A stretch of DNA of 64,000 nucleotides, taken from assembly GCA_049515655.1 (NCBI GenBank), contig JBEKTW010000005.1:124001-188000 (forward strand), given 5' to 3'. A program made the position numbers and the translations under genes. Of this stretch, positions 42,911-52,322 are shown in pieces; position 1 is the first letter of the stretch; each line of letters opens with the position of its first letter. The DNA is from JBEKTW01 sp049515655 (GTDB taxonomy: Bacteria > Bacteroidota > Ignavibacteria > UBA10030 > SZUA-254). The notes under the pieces are model-generated. The model saw only the letters and a list, made by a program, of their open reading frames with translations, had not been told where the DNA came from and made no database searches.

Positions 42911-45053
42911 TCACTTCACTAGCAATAACTTCTTCGTCTGAATGCTTTTCCCATTCACCACAAGCCGGCACAAATACATTCCGCTTGCAATCCGATTGCC
43001 CGACTCACTTGTCCCGTCCCACGTCACTGTATACACCGCGGGTGAGTGCAAACCATCTGTCAATATCTTGATCCGCTCACCGAGCACGGAGTACACAGCA
43101 AGACGCACCTGCGCCTCACGGGCGACCTTGAAGCTAATCGACGTTGTCGGATTGAATGGGTTCGGAAAATTCTGCATTAATTCGAATTTGTCGGGTAATA
43201 ATTTGGCGATTTCGTTCTCGACAAACTGCTTCTTCCCGACGATCAGCTTGAAGGGCATTCTTTCACTCACCGTCGCGTACACATATTCATTCTTCAAACG
43301 CACATCGAAGGGAGTTGTGTTAAGCTGGTTCACGAGAATGACCTCATTTCCCGCCGGTATCTGCTCGATGTTCTTGAACGTGATCTTTGCCCCTGATTTT
43401 CTCGGGTTCGAAACCTCGAAGTCCCATGCCTGTCCGTCGCCGAGTGAGGAACGATAATCCGCATTAAACCGGCTGTTCTTTGCATCCCATTCCGAACGAT
43501 TGAAGCACAAAAACCCTTGGTCAAACATAAGCCGAGGTTTATGACTGTGGTATTTCAGCAACCCACTTTTTGATGATGACACAATCCCAATATAATTCGC
43601 CGGGTCTTTGTTGATGTCGGACTCAAAAATGATTTGCACTTGCCAATCTGCACGAGGGGGCTGAACTGGCGCGATGTTTTGCCAGAAAGGATACGGAATC
43701 CCCAGCGACGTCAAATTGGTATCGTTGGAGAAGTAATAACCTCGGAACGGCGCAAGCACTGTCACAGTATCCACAAAGTTACCGACGTACGTCCACGCTT
43801 TCGTCGCCGAATCGAGACCGTTTTGACCGATGATATCCGACCACAACACAGCTCTGTCAAATGGATTTGAAATGATGTTCCAGCCGCTGTGAAGCGGAAT
43901 GCCGTATGTTCTGTCGGCGGCGATAGGAGGCATTTCGATGGTGACTTGGGCAAGAGACAAATTCCCTTTCTTCAAAAGCCAATAACCCTCACCGGGCCCA
44001 ATGTAATCGTCAGAGGATAACTCGACCAAGTAATTGGATGCCGCTCCGTTATCTCGAAACATTCTCCAGTCTGTTTGTTGTGTTCCAGAAATAATACTGC
44101 CGATTGTAGTGGTAGTTACTCCGGGAAAACTAAACAACCTATAGGACGTAGAAGCAGTGGGGTCGGACGGAAATGAAACAACAGGTGGAGTAATTGCGAC
44201 CTGAGGAAATGTCATGAAGCTAAACCTTGTTGAGAATGCACTCCAGCCGGCGCTGTTCCCCGCGCCCACACGCCAATAGTATGTCGTGTTGTATGCAAGT
44301 GTGTTATATGAAGTTGGTCCGATGTGATACGAAGTGTCGATAAGAGTTGAATCATCGAATACCAGGGCTGAAAAATCTGACGCAGAGCAGACTTGCAGAT
44401 AGTATTTTGCAGCGCCGGCAGATTGGTTCCATCGCAGCGTCAGCGTTGTCGGCTGGTTGGTTGCGCCGTTGACAGGAGCGATGAGCACTGGGGCGTTCGG
44501 GGTTGTGATCGTAGAATCGTTGTTGAAATACACGACAGGGATTGCTCCTCCTCCGACAGGAACTCTGAACTCGCGCATGCCGCTGGCTGTCGGCTGATCA
44601 TTTTCCCAATGTCCGCCGGTGGTCGGGCTTGTAACATACTTGTAATGAATGAACGATGTGTCAGCGAGCGATATCGTTTTCGTGAAGATGCTGTCTTGAT
44701 TGGGATCCTTCAGGGTATCGGTATATCCCACGCCCCCCCAGCCATTGAAGTCACCGGCCACGCAGACGACGCCTCCACTGCCCGGAAGAAACACGCCCCG
44801 AAGCATTTGGATCTTCATGTTCACCTGAAATGTAACAGGCCAGTATCCGACGGCACCTGTTCCAAAGTGCCATACATTCGACCACGGGCCTACCGCATTT
44901 GCTGAATCTTTGGCATTCACTCTCCACCAATAGTATGTGCCGTTTGCGAGACCGTTTACCAACCTTGACGTATCAGTTACTGTCGTGTCATTAAGAACGA
45001 TGCCCGAAACGAAATTCGAATCCCTTGCGAGTTGTACATGGTACGACTTTGCC
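42911..45053 (-). CDS. T9SS-secreted multi-domain protein, C-terminal piece of a broken gene
   Basis: About 715 residues. It begins mid-domain ('SYHVQLARDSNFVSG', FnIII-like), continues with a CBM48/E-set-like module ('CVAGDFNGWGG'), another FnIII-like module ('LTLRWNQSAGAAKYYLQV'), long beta regions and a full type A sorting domain ('LMQNFPNPFNPTTSISFKV' ... 'SGMYLCRLVVNG' ... 'KKLLLVK'). No start codon with a signal peptide is attached. The upstream pieces at 44991-45713 and 45638-47257 supply the missing parts in other frames. The tandem 25-bp duplication at 45029-45078 causes the last frame change. Confidence 0.75.
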
Positions 45054-45713
45054 GAGTTGTACATGGTACGACTTTGCCCCGATCACTGCATGCCAAAGCA
45101 AGATAGGATTTACCGGCTGGTTGGTTGCGCCATTGACAGGAGCGAGGAGTACCGGGGAGTTGGGAGTTACGATCGTGGAATCATTGTTGAAATAAACGAC
45201 GGGGATCGCTCCTCCTCCGACAGGAACCCTGAACTCGCGCATGCCGCTGGCTGTCGGCTGATTACTTTCCCAATGTCCGCCGGTGGTCGGGCTTGTAACA
45301 TATTTGTAATGAATAAACGATGTGTCAGCAAGCGATATCGTTTTCGTGAAGATGCTGTCTTGATTAGGATCCTTCAGGGTATCTGTATATCCCGTGCCCC
45401 CCCAGCCATTGAAGTCACCGGCCACGCAGACGACGCCTCCACTGCCCGGGAGAAACGCCCCCCGGAGCATCTGGATCTTCATGTTCACCTGAAATGTAAC
45501 AGGCCAGTATCCGACGGCACCTGTTCCAAAGTGCCATACATTCGACCACGGGCCTACCGCATTTGTTGAATCTTTGGCATTCACTCTCCACCAGTATGTG
45601 CCGTTTGCGAGACCGTTTACCAACCTTGACGTATCAGTTACTGTCGTGTCATTAAGAACGATGCCCGAAACGAAATTCGAATCCCTTGCGAGTTGTACAT
45701 GGTACGACTTTGC
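44991..45713 (-). pseudogene. Middle piece of the broken T9SS protein gene (duplicated FnIII/CBM-like module)
   Basis: The frame is open from 'AKSYHVQLARDSNF' to 'ILLWHAVIGAKSYHVQL' and is nearly identical to the start of the C-terminal piece. It then shifts at the 25-bp duplication into a non-homologous tail. It has no credible start. It represents one unit of a ~660-bp tandem duplication (about 44449-45053 and 45115-45714). Confidence 0.7.
45029..45078. repeat. Tandem 25-bp duplication that shifts the frame
   Basis: GAGTTGTACATGGTACGACT + TTGCC occurs twice in a row (45029-45053 and 45054-45078) and once more at 45690-45714. As 25 is not a multiple of three, it separates the middle and C-terminal pieces of the T9SS gene. 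Confidence 0.9.
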
Positions 45714-47257
45714 CTGGTTGCACCGTCCGAGGGAAAAAGCAGCGTGGGCGCGGGGACAGAGCTGACGTTCCGAAGCAATGACAGCGTGTCTCTGTTATTA
45801 TTCGACACAACAATGTCGGGTCTCCCATCCCCATCCAGGTCCCCAACGGCAACGCCATACGGATTTCCACCAATTGTAAAGTCAATCTTTGGAGCGAAGG
45901 AGTTCGACGTAATGCTTCCACTCGTGGCAGTGTTTCGTAGTACCGATACCGTGTTGCCATTGGAATTTGCCACCACTAAATCTGGCTTGCCATCGCCATT
46001 GACATCGCCGATGGCGACATCATTAGGACCAACTCCGGTCGGGAAATCGATCTTCGAAGCAAATGACCCGGGAGTGATCGAGCCGCTTACTGCAATATTA
46101 CGGAGAACCGATACCGTATTACTGCCAGAGTTCACTATCACAAGATCCGGCTTTCCATCTCCGTCAATATCTCCAACGGTTACTGCGACGGGGAATGAAC
46201 CGGTAGCGAAATCGACCTTGCCAGCGAACTGAATATTCCCGACTGTTCCTGTGTCCCGGAGCACTGAGACTGTGTTGCTATAGTTATTTGTAATTACAAG
46301 GTCGGGCTTCCCATCTCCATCGACGTCTGCTATCGCTACGGTGTTGAAATACGGACTGACGGTGAAATCGACTTCGGGAGCAAAGGATGCCGTCGAGAGA
46401 AGACCTTTCGTGCAGGTATTCCGAAGGATCGATACTGGACTATTCCAGCCCGACCAATACGCCACCGCAATGTCGGGCCTTCCATCCCCATCTATGTCTC
46501 CAATGGCCACCTTGCCCCCCTCGGCAAGGGTGCTCAATGTAACCGGCAAGCCAAATGCGACGTTGTGCGGCACTGAAAAATTCTGGAAGACCGACACTGA
46601 ATTAGAGTTCCCCACCACAATGTCAACTCTTCCATCCCCGTCCAGATCGCCGAAAGCTACTTCACTAGGATACCCACCGACAGTCAAATCGACCTTCGGA
46701 GCAAAAGAACCGTCCGTAAGAGAACCGGTGGTCGAGGTATTTAGTAGAACTGATATCGTCCCATCGCTTGCGTTCGCCACAACGATATCCGGTTTGCCAT
46801 CGTTGTCGATGTCTGCAATTGCAATCTTGCGAGGACCTGCCCCAGTAGTCAAATCAATCTCCTTCAAGAACGATGAGTTATTCACTCCCCTGCTGCCCGG
46901 AAACGTGACTATGAACGGCAGTTTGGAGTAAGCCGTCAACCCTGTCGTTGTGTCCGTTACCGTAATTGGCGCGTAGGTTGCGCCCGAAGGAACTGCGAGA
47001 CTAAGCGAGGTTGAAGAGGCAGAATTGACCACTGCGCGTACGCCGCCAACATATACAAGGTCATTTGAAGCCGTCGTGTTAAAGTTTGTGCCGGTGATGA
47101 TAACAGTGGCGCCAACGGGGCCGGATGCCGGCGAAAAGGATGTGATCGTCGGTGTCTGCGCTAAAGCACTATGTGCGGTGAAAGACAAGGACAGAAAAAA
47201 CAAGAACCCGCGGATTGACCGGGTTCGGCAACCATGCGTATGAAATCTAAGATTCAT
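45638..47257 (-). CDS. T9SS protein gene, N-terminal piece: IPT/TIG domain plus FG-GAP/VCBS repeats
   Basis: About 539 residues from the ATG at 47257, which opens a signal peptide ('GFLFFLSLSFTAHSALAQ'). An IPT/TIG domain (~35-115, 'SFSPASGPVGATVIITGTNFN') is followed by about seven FG-GAP/VCBS repeats ('IADIDNDGKPDIVVAN', 'VGDIDGDGKPDLVIVN' type) with calcium-binding DxDxDG loops, a beta-propeller. The frame breaks after 'LLFPSDGAT', where the next module should begin, and runs into a short false tail. A deletion between two module repeats would explain it. Original function is probably a secreted, surface-attached protein. Confidence 0.8.
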   Translation of the reverse strand: MNLRFHTHGCRTRSIRGFLFFLSLSFTAHSALAQTPTITSFSPASGPVGATVIITGTNFNTTASNDLVYVGGVRAVVNSASSTSLSLAVPSGATYAPITVTDTTTGLTAYSKLPFIVTFPGSRGVNNSSFLKEIDLTTGAGPRKIAIADIDNDGKPDIVVANASDGTISVLLNTSTTGSLTDGSFAPKVDLTVGGYPSEVAFGDLDGDGRVDIVVGNSNSVSVFQNFSVPHNVAFGLPVTLSTLAEGGKVAIGDIDGDGRPDIAVAYWSGWNSPVSILRNTCTKGLLSTASFAPEVDFTVSPYFNTVAIADVDGDGKPDLVITNNYSNTVSVLRDTGTVGNIQFAGKVDFATGSFPVAVTVGDIDGDGKPDLVIVNSGSNTVSVLRNIAVSGSITPGSFASKIDFPTGVGPNDVAIGDVNGDGKPDLVVANSNGNTVSVLRNTATSGSITSNSFAPKIDFTIGGNPYGVAVGDLDGDGRPDIVVSNNNRDTLSLLRNVSSVPAPTLLFPSDGATRQSRTMYNSQGIRISFRASFLMTRQ

Positions 47258-47475
47258 GTGTTTTATTGTGCATTGTTTCCACAGCAATGTCGGTGGAGCA
47301 GGCAAGAACTGTAATGATCGCCCGACAGATGCTATCCCTCACGATGGTCGGCTGGATGTGATCGTTTGCTGCCGTGCAGATAGGAGTATTGAAGGTGGGA
47401 TCGCCTGACCATTGGGCCTGGACATAGCCCCCCGGCAAGCAAGCCAGGAAGTCCGAGAGTGAGTAAGCGATTCAT
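47247..47475 (-). pseudogene. N-terminal remnant of a paralogue of the 60968-62944 T9SS protein
   Basis: The ATG at 47475 starts a signal-like peptide, but the frame shifts at a GGGGGG run. The correct frame then reads 'QWSGDPTFNTPICTAANDHI', matching 'QWSSDPTVNTPICTATGDQN' in the gene at 60968-62944, and stops at 47247. It overlaps the next gene's start. The 415 bases upstream, to 47890, hold only a hairpin and a family C repeat. Confidence 0.7.
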
Positions 47476-47584
47476 TTTTTGCAGTTCCGATTCTTACGAA
47501 CCAAGAAAAACATGCAGTACTTCAATTCGAAATACGTGCAGGGATGAATACGAACTCCTGAAGAATTACCAACAATATTGAGCA

Positions 47585-47616
47585 ACGAGGCAAGTTCCCC
47601 TCACCTATTGCCTCGT
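47585..47616. terminator. Hairpin in the 47.5-47.9 kb gap
   Basis: Stem ACGAGGCAA / TTGCCTCGT with a 14-base loop, followed by TTTCC on the plus strand. It could end transcription, but its partner gene is unclear. Confidence 0.4.
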
Positions 47617-47804
47617 TTCCAAAACTAACGCATGGAATTACGTAATTTCAACAATTAAAGTCAAGACCGACCGTCACAAGGCGGAATGTCATAAAACGGG
47701 ATGTCCGCGGACTCTGCTGATTTTCCGTGTTTTCCTCATCTTTGTCAATATCAAGGACATTCCAAGATATTGCTGATCTGTTCACCCGCCCCTGACCATT
47801 TGTA

Positions 47805-47875
47805 ACCTTTGCGTTCTGCGGTTAGGAGCTTTACCGCAAGGACGCAGAGAGAAGATTCGCAGAGTTCGCAAAGGG
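47805..47875. repeat. CTTTGCG/GCAAAG palindromic repeat (family C, copy 4)
   Basis: 'cctttgcgttctgcggttag', 'gagctttaccgcaaggacgc' and a trailing 'ttcgcaaagg' form the most complete copy. It lies just after the end of the ABC operon and may act as its terminator. Confidence 0.6.
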
Positions 47876-47890
47876 AAGAGTGAGTAACGA

Positions 47891-49429
47891 TTACGAATGT
47901 GCTCTCTTCGAATGCAGGTAGTAAACGGAGTCTTTTGAAACCAGGGCGTCGAAAATCTCTTCGTTATGTGAAATCGCCAGAATAGCCTTCCCCCCTTGCT
48001 GTTGTTCTCTCAGCATCGCGAGCACCTTTGTCGCGCTTTCGAAGTCGAGACCGTTGAGCGGCTCATCAAGGATAAGGATCTCCGTATTCAAAGAAAGGCT
48101 GCGCAGCAGATTCAGCCGCTGCTTCTGCCCCCCACTCAAAGCACCAACCCGTCTACGGAGAAAATCATCATTAATCTCAATTTCGAACAGTTCGCCAAGG
48201 ATTTGACGGATATCCCGTGGAGTAACGCGCTTCCGCGAAGGGAGCCCCTCAAATGTTTCAGCCACGGTTGACCGGGGGTTGAGAGCTTCGTCGGCATGCT
48301 GGAAGACCATCGTCATTTTCTGCCCCCAGATGCGAGTCTGCCAATAATGCCGCGCGGTCCGCTCCGTTAATTGGACATCTTCCACGGTGAGCCGCAGCCT
48401 GTCGGCGGGAATTAATCCCATCATCAATTTCACGAGGGTGGTTTTCCCGGTTCCGCTCGGCGCCTTTAAATACGTCATCGTGCCGGGAAGAATTTCCAAC
48501 GGCGATTCTACAGTCCCGGATTGATCCTTCGAGATGATTAATTGCTGGCCAAATACTTCGGCCCCGCTCTCAACCCGACACAGCGGTTCGCGATGGCGCA
48601 GGGATGGTTCCTTTACGGGATATTCTTTTTGATGTTGAAGCCAACCGAGATAGACCTGCGGTTGAAAGTCCGTTAGAACGAGTTTTTCATTTTGTAGTCT
48701 GAGTTCTTTGAAGGAAACATGATCCAACAATCGCCCGTGCTTTCGCGTGATCTCACCGACCATCGAATAATCATGTGTGATCAACAACGTTGTAAACTTA
48801 TGCCGCTGGAACCGACGGAACAGCAATGAAAGGAAAATATCACGGAAGTAATTGTCCAGGCTTCCTGTGGGCTCATCGAAAACAAAGACGCTCTGACGAT
48901 TCAATCGCCCACACTGGACCATGATGTCGATCTTCTTGAGAGCCATCGCAAGGAACATGCGCTGTTTTTCCCCGCCGCTGGGTCGATACGGTTTTGGAAA
49001 AACCGCGAGAAGGCCCTCAATTTTCTTCACGTCCTCTCCCTGCCCGGGGGTCGGGTCGGATCGCCACAATTCCTTCAGCAGTTCGGTGCCATCTGAACCG
49101 ACCGCGAGATCGCCTTCTCTCAATTGGACTCCCAGCGGGAGCAACGGGTTCAGATGGGATGATGGCTCCTGAAACACAAAGAAACCGTTCTCTTTGATTT
49201 CAACCGTTTCGCGTCGCCTCAAATACTTCTCATACCCCTCGCCGTTGATCGAGACGCTGAATTCCTCGGGGTCAAGAAGTCCATAGATGGCACGGGCGAT
49301 GAGTGTTTTCCCGATCCCCGACTCACCGAACAAAACGGAAATCCGGCCGAGGGGAAGAGCAAATCCCTTCACATCAACAAGCTGTCGTTCTGCGGATGCA
49401 ATGTGTATGTCAAAATCCAGACTATTCAT
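47891..49429 (-). CDS. ABC transporter ATPase with two fused nucleotide-binding domains
   Basis: 512 residues. Domain 1 has Walker A 'GESGIGKT' (35-42), Q-loop 'FVFQEPSSHLNP', signature 'PSGGEKQR' and Walker B 'VFVFDEPTGSLD' with switch His in 'LLITHD'. Domain 2 has 'APSGTGKTT', 'MVFQHADEALNPR', 'LSGGQKQR', 'ILILDEPLNGLD' and 'LAISHNEE'. Both are of the oligopeptide/nickel (DppD/DppF) type, normally separate proteins. It should power the two permeases encoded just upstream in the same operon (7-base gap). All motifs look intact, so both sites should hydrolyse ATP. Confidence 0.94.
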   Translation of the reverse strand: MNSLDFDIHIASAERQLVDVKGFALPLGRISVLFGESGIGKTLIARAIYGLLDPEEFSVSINGEGYEKYLRRRETVEIKENGFFVFQEPSSHLNPLLPLGVQLREGDLAVGSDGTELLKELWRSDPTPGQGEDVKKIEGLLAVFPKPYRPSGGEKQRMFLAMALKKIDIMVQCGRLNRQSVFVFDEPTGSLDNYFRDIFLSLLFRRFQRHKFTTLLITHDYSMVGEITRKHGRLLDHVSFKELRLQNEKLVLTDFQPQVYLGWLQHQKEYPVKEPSLRHREPLCRVESGAEVFGQQLIISKDQSGTVESPLEILPGTMTYLKAPSGTGKTTLVKLMMGLIPADRLRLTVEDVQLTERTARHYWQTRIWGQKMTMVFQHADEALNPRSTVAETFEGLPSRKRVTPRDIRQILGELFEIEINDDFLRRRVGALSGGQKQRLNLLRSLSLNTEILILDEPLNGLDFESATKVLAMLREQQQGGKAILAISHNEEIFDALVSKDSVYYLHSKRAHS

Positions 49430-49436
49430 GCGCCGC

Positions 49437-50306
49437 TTAGAGATTGTACTTCCTGACCAGCCCGTTCGAAATTTTATAGACCGAGAGCAGTGTAAACACT
49501 ATGAGAAACGTAATACTGATTCCCTGGAGGTGTTCAAACAGGAGCGCCCGCGCGTCGGTGAGGTCGAAGAACGCCCTTCCCACGGAAAGGATATCCTGTT
49601 TGCTGTCGAGCTTTGAGAGCAGGCTTCCCAGCGTGGCCGGGAAGTTGCTGAGACTTACATCCGTGGAAAGGCCGACCGAGACGATGAAATCGATCGTGCA
49701 CTGAAGGAAGATCGCAGTGCCGAAAATAGAAATCATCTTGTGGAGAAGATGGGCGCGGCTGTTTTTCCAGAGAATTTCCCGATTAATGATGCGGTGTTCC
49801 TTGATCCCGCAGCAGAGCATTGCCTGGAAAAAATCCAGCTTGCTGAAGTGTGCGATCCTCTCGCGGACGAGGTCGACCACTTCAAGAAACACAAAAAGAC
49901 TGATGGTGAATGCCATCCAGGCAAGCTGTGCGAACTGATTTTGCAGCACTTCATGCTCGATGAGGATAGTGAGAACGACGTACCCCAAAAGAATTCCGAC
50001 GATCTGCGGGATGGAACGAATGATGTTAAGTATAAAAGTAACGCCGAGGTACCACGACCTGCTGCGGCTCTCGAAAAAGTGCAAGCAGACGCCGACGATC
50101 CACCCCATCCCCAGGGAGAGAAGTACGACGAGCACGCCCGCAACCAGCGTATTGGCAAATGCCGTTTGTATCAGCTTGAAGGCGGGTTGATTGAGGAAGA
50201 GCGCATCCCACCCGGTGAGACACGCAAGGCCGATCAACCAGACACCAAGCCACATCAAATGTTTCTGCCTGAACAATGAGCTCGAGAAAAATCCGGAATT
50301 GGTCAT
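49437..50306 (-). CDS. ABC transporter permease (DppC-like)
   Basis: 289 residues with about six transmembrane helices. The cytoplasmic EAA-type loop, which docks on the ATPase, is recognisable in the middle: 'FFQAMLCCGIKEHRIINREIL'. It is preceded by 'SIPQIVGILLGYVVLTILIE'. The match to oligopeptide-type permeases is divergent but supported by the operon. It forms the transport channel with the permease encoded 9 bases upstream. The last helix ends 'LLSVYKISNGLVRKYNL'. Confidence 0.82.
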   Translation of the reverse strand: MTNSGFFSSSLFRQKHLMWLGVWLIGLACLTGWDALFLNQPAFKLIQTAFANTLVAGVLVVLLSLGMGWIVGVCLHFFESRSRSWYLGVTFILNIIRSIPQIVGILLGYVVLTILIEHEVLQNQFAQLAWMAFTISLFVFLEVVDLVRERIAHFSKLDFFQAMLCCGIKEHRIINREILWKNSRAHLLHKMISIFGTAIFLQCTIDFIVSVGLSTDVSLSNFPATLGSLLSKLDSKQDILSVGRAFFDLTDARALLFEHLQGISITFLIVFTLLSVYKISNGLVRKYNL

Positions 50307-50315
50307 GGAAAACGA

Positions 50316-51437
50316 TTATTCCCTGTTCTCGTATTTTTTCGACTCGATGTGGAACCAAATATCCACCACGACCTCGGTTCCTTTGATAATAAGAAAGATC
50401 CCGACGATAATGCACATCGCCACATCGTACTGCCGGTAGAGAATGTTCTGCAATAACTCGTAACCAAGGTGACCCTGGATGTTCAACGCCATCTCGATGA
50501 TGATCAGGCCCGTGACAAGAAACGAGGCCTGTTCCTTCAGTGAGAGGAGGTTCTGGTAGCGGGCATTCACAAAGATATGGCTGAAGACGTGCGACGGGAA
50601 CATTCTCTTGGGAAGAAGCAGAGCTCTGTACGATACTCCATCGCGGGTCCCCCATGCGTACGAGGAACTCAGGTTTTTCACAATTGCGGCCTGCACATAT
50701 CCTTTCCGGCTTTCGGTAACGAGAAGCGTAAAGAACTTGTTTGCGGAATTAATCAGGAGCCCGTTCGAGATAACTCCGAGGACGATCATGAAGGCGTAGG
50801 AGTCTGCGTCAAATGTCGACCTCACCGAGTACCCGATGACGTACGCGGGCGCGAACAGCACAGCATAGGAGACTCCTTTGAGTATGGCTTTCCCGCTCAA
50901 TCCCGCTATCTTCAGCCAAAATGAAATGCCTCTCCTCCCCGACTCCGGGTCGGTGAAACAGCGATACAATTCAACAATGGCGGACGTCCGTTGTTGCTTC
51001 ATCTTCACGAACCGATATATCGCAAGGCTCTGCGCAGCGTGATAACTCAGGATCACAACGATGAGATACAGAAGAATGAACTGAATATACATCCCGCCGA
51101 TTTTCAACAGCTTTTCCGGCGATATTCCCCGTTCCTCCTGTCCGGTCTTGTACTCCTGACCGACAAATTGTTCCTGGCGAATCCTGTCAATCGCCTGGAG
51201 TAACGAGTCGCCTTCCCAGGGTCTCCCGGGATGGAAGACGTTGAATGATTCTTTCAGGAGTGCCCGATGCAGGGGGTCGCCGTAGTCGAGGAAGTTGAGA
51301 TGCAAGTACGGTTCGATTGCTTTCGAGCGGGCGGCTTCTCGTGATGCCTCCTGGCTCTGCATGACCATTGCAAAAACGATAAAAGCGCACGTCACGAAAA
51401 CCACGCTCAGCGTATGCTCGACGAGCTTTGCCTTCAT
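50316..51437 (-). CDS. ABC transporter permease (DppB-like, with a long periplasmic segment)
   Basis: 373 residues. After the first helix (residues ~8-26) there is a polar segment of about 85 residues (to ~112). The remaining five or so helices include the EAA-type loop 'SHIFVNARYQNLLSLKEQ', then 'LVTGLIIIEMALNIQGHLGYELLQNILY', which corresponds to the DppB pattern 'VVEXXFXXPGLG'. The C-terminus 'VVVDIWFHIESKKYE' is close to the usual 'VDPR' end of the family. The large insertion after helix 1 resembles the periplasmic domain of DppB-type permeases and may contact the binding protein. Confidence 0.8.
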   Translation of the reverse strand: MKAKLVEHTLSVVFVTCAFIVFAMVMQSQEASREAARSKAIEPYLHLNFLDYGDPLHRALLKESFNVFHPGRPWEGDSLLQAIDRIRQEQFVGQEYKTGQEERGISPEKLLKIGGMYIQFILLYLIVVILSYHAAQSLAIYRFVKMKQQRTSAIVELYRCFTDPESGRRGISFWLKIAGLSGKAILKGVSYAVLFAPAYVIGYSVRSTFDADSYAFMIVLGVISNGLLINSANKFFTLLVTESRKGYVQAAIVKNLSSSYAWGTRDGVSYRALLLPKRMFPSHVFSHIFVNARYQNLLSLKEQASFLVTGLIIIEMALNIQGHLGYELLQNILYRQYDVAMCIIVGIFLIIKGTEVVVDIWFHIESKKYENRE

Positions 51438-51440
51438 TTC

Positions 51441-52322
51441 CTACTTCTGCCGCATCTTGATGCTTCCCGGCGCGTTCGTCACATCCAGATTGGTACCGAG
51501 CACCAGGCTTTCAATGTCCATCGCCAGATACGCAGAACTTTGTCGAAAGTCCTCCGCCTGTGACGCCCCTTCCAATGTGCAAGAGATTGCATTCCCGGAG
51601 GTCTCGACCACCCACCGGGGAGATTGTTTTTGTTGATGGGTTTCATTATTGAAGTGGTCAAAAAGCTGCGCGAGCAGGTGGTTCACCCGGTCGATCCTCG
51701 ATCGGACTTGTTGTATGATGGCATCTGAAACGGGAAGAGATTTCGAAGAGACCGGCGTGCGCACTCTCCAATCTCCTCTCTCCCTCGCTGTCCTGAAGTC
51801 AACCCACCCATAGGCAGGGGAAATTCCCGTCGTCATGCAATAGACCGCATCCGCGTGACGGAATATTCTAACGAGAGTTTCGCCTGCGAATAGTGGCCGC
51901 GAGGGAGAACCAGGAGGAGACAAATAGACGGAACGATTAGTAAGAACCTCAACGGTGTCAAGAAGGATAGCTGCATTGCGGAATATTTTTTCGAGACCGA
52001 GCGAGCCCGAACGGGAAAGTTTTCCGTCATTGTCCTTCTGGAGAAAAAACATCTCTCCCTGAATTTCAACTTGCATGCAATGGATGAAACCATCTCCCAG
52101 GAGGGCGTCGGCTTTCAGGATTCTCATCGGAACGGCGCCGACGAGCGATTTCCGTTCCTGTTCCGTCGCGCGTTGTTGATACTTGTTGTAGGCCAGGAGG
52201 CGCTCTGCCTTTTCGACGACGAGGAAGTCCGACTTGCTCTGAGCCGGTAACCGCGGCGCCAGTGAAAGAAACAGGAGAACGAGCGAGCCGCGCAGCACGC
52301 AGGCGAGCGCTTTTCTCCTCAC
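51441..52322 (-). CDS. Hypothetical secreted protein of the ABC operon
   Basis: 293 residues from the GTG at 52322, which overlaps the stop of the binding-protein gene as GTGA and gives a clean signal peptide ('GSLVLLFLSLAPRLPAQ'). An ATG at 52343 would overlap by 25 bases and add a charged leader. The mature part has one compact N-terminal region ('DFLVVEKAERLLAYNKYQQRA'), a segment resembling an SH3-like fold ('DTVEVLTNRSVYLSPPG' to 'YGWVDFRTA') and a C-terminal helix plus beta part. No family recognised. It lies 3 bases before the permease, so it is very likely a part of the same system. Confidence 0.7.
   Translation of the reverse strand: MRRKALACVLRGSLVLLFLSLAPRLPAQSKSDFLVVEKAERLLAYNKYQQRATEQERKSLVGAVPMRILKADALLGDGFIHCMQVEIQGEMFFLQKDNDGKLSRSGSLGLEKIFRNAAILLDTVEVLTNRSVYLSPPGSPSRPLFAGETLVRIFRHADAVYCMTTGISPAYGWVDFRTARERGDWRVRTPVSSKSLPVSDAIIQQVRSRIDRVNHLLAQLFDHFNNETHQQKQSPRWVVETSGNAISCTLEGASQAEDFRQSSAYLAMDIESLVLGTNLDVTNAPGSIKMRQK

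Noticed and set aside
42651..42971. Three overlapping minus-strand frames of Trp/Gly-rich repeats
   Set aside because: They are the unavoidable translation of the 25-bp tandem array and have no start signals of their own; kept only as an observation about the repeat.
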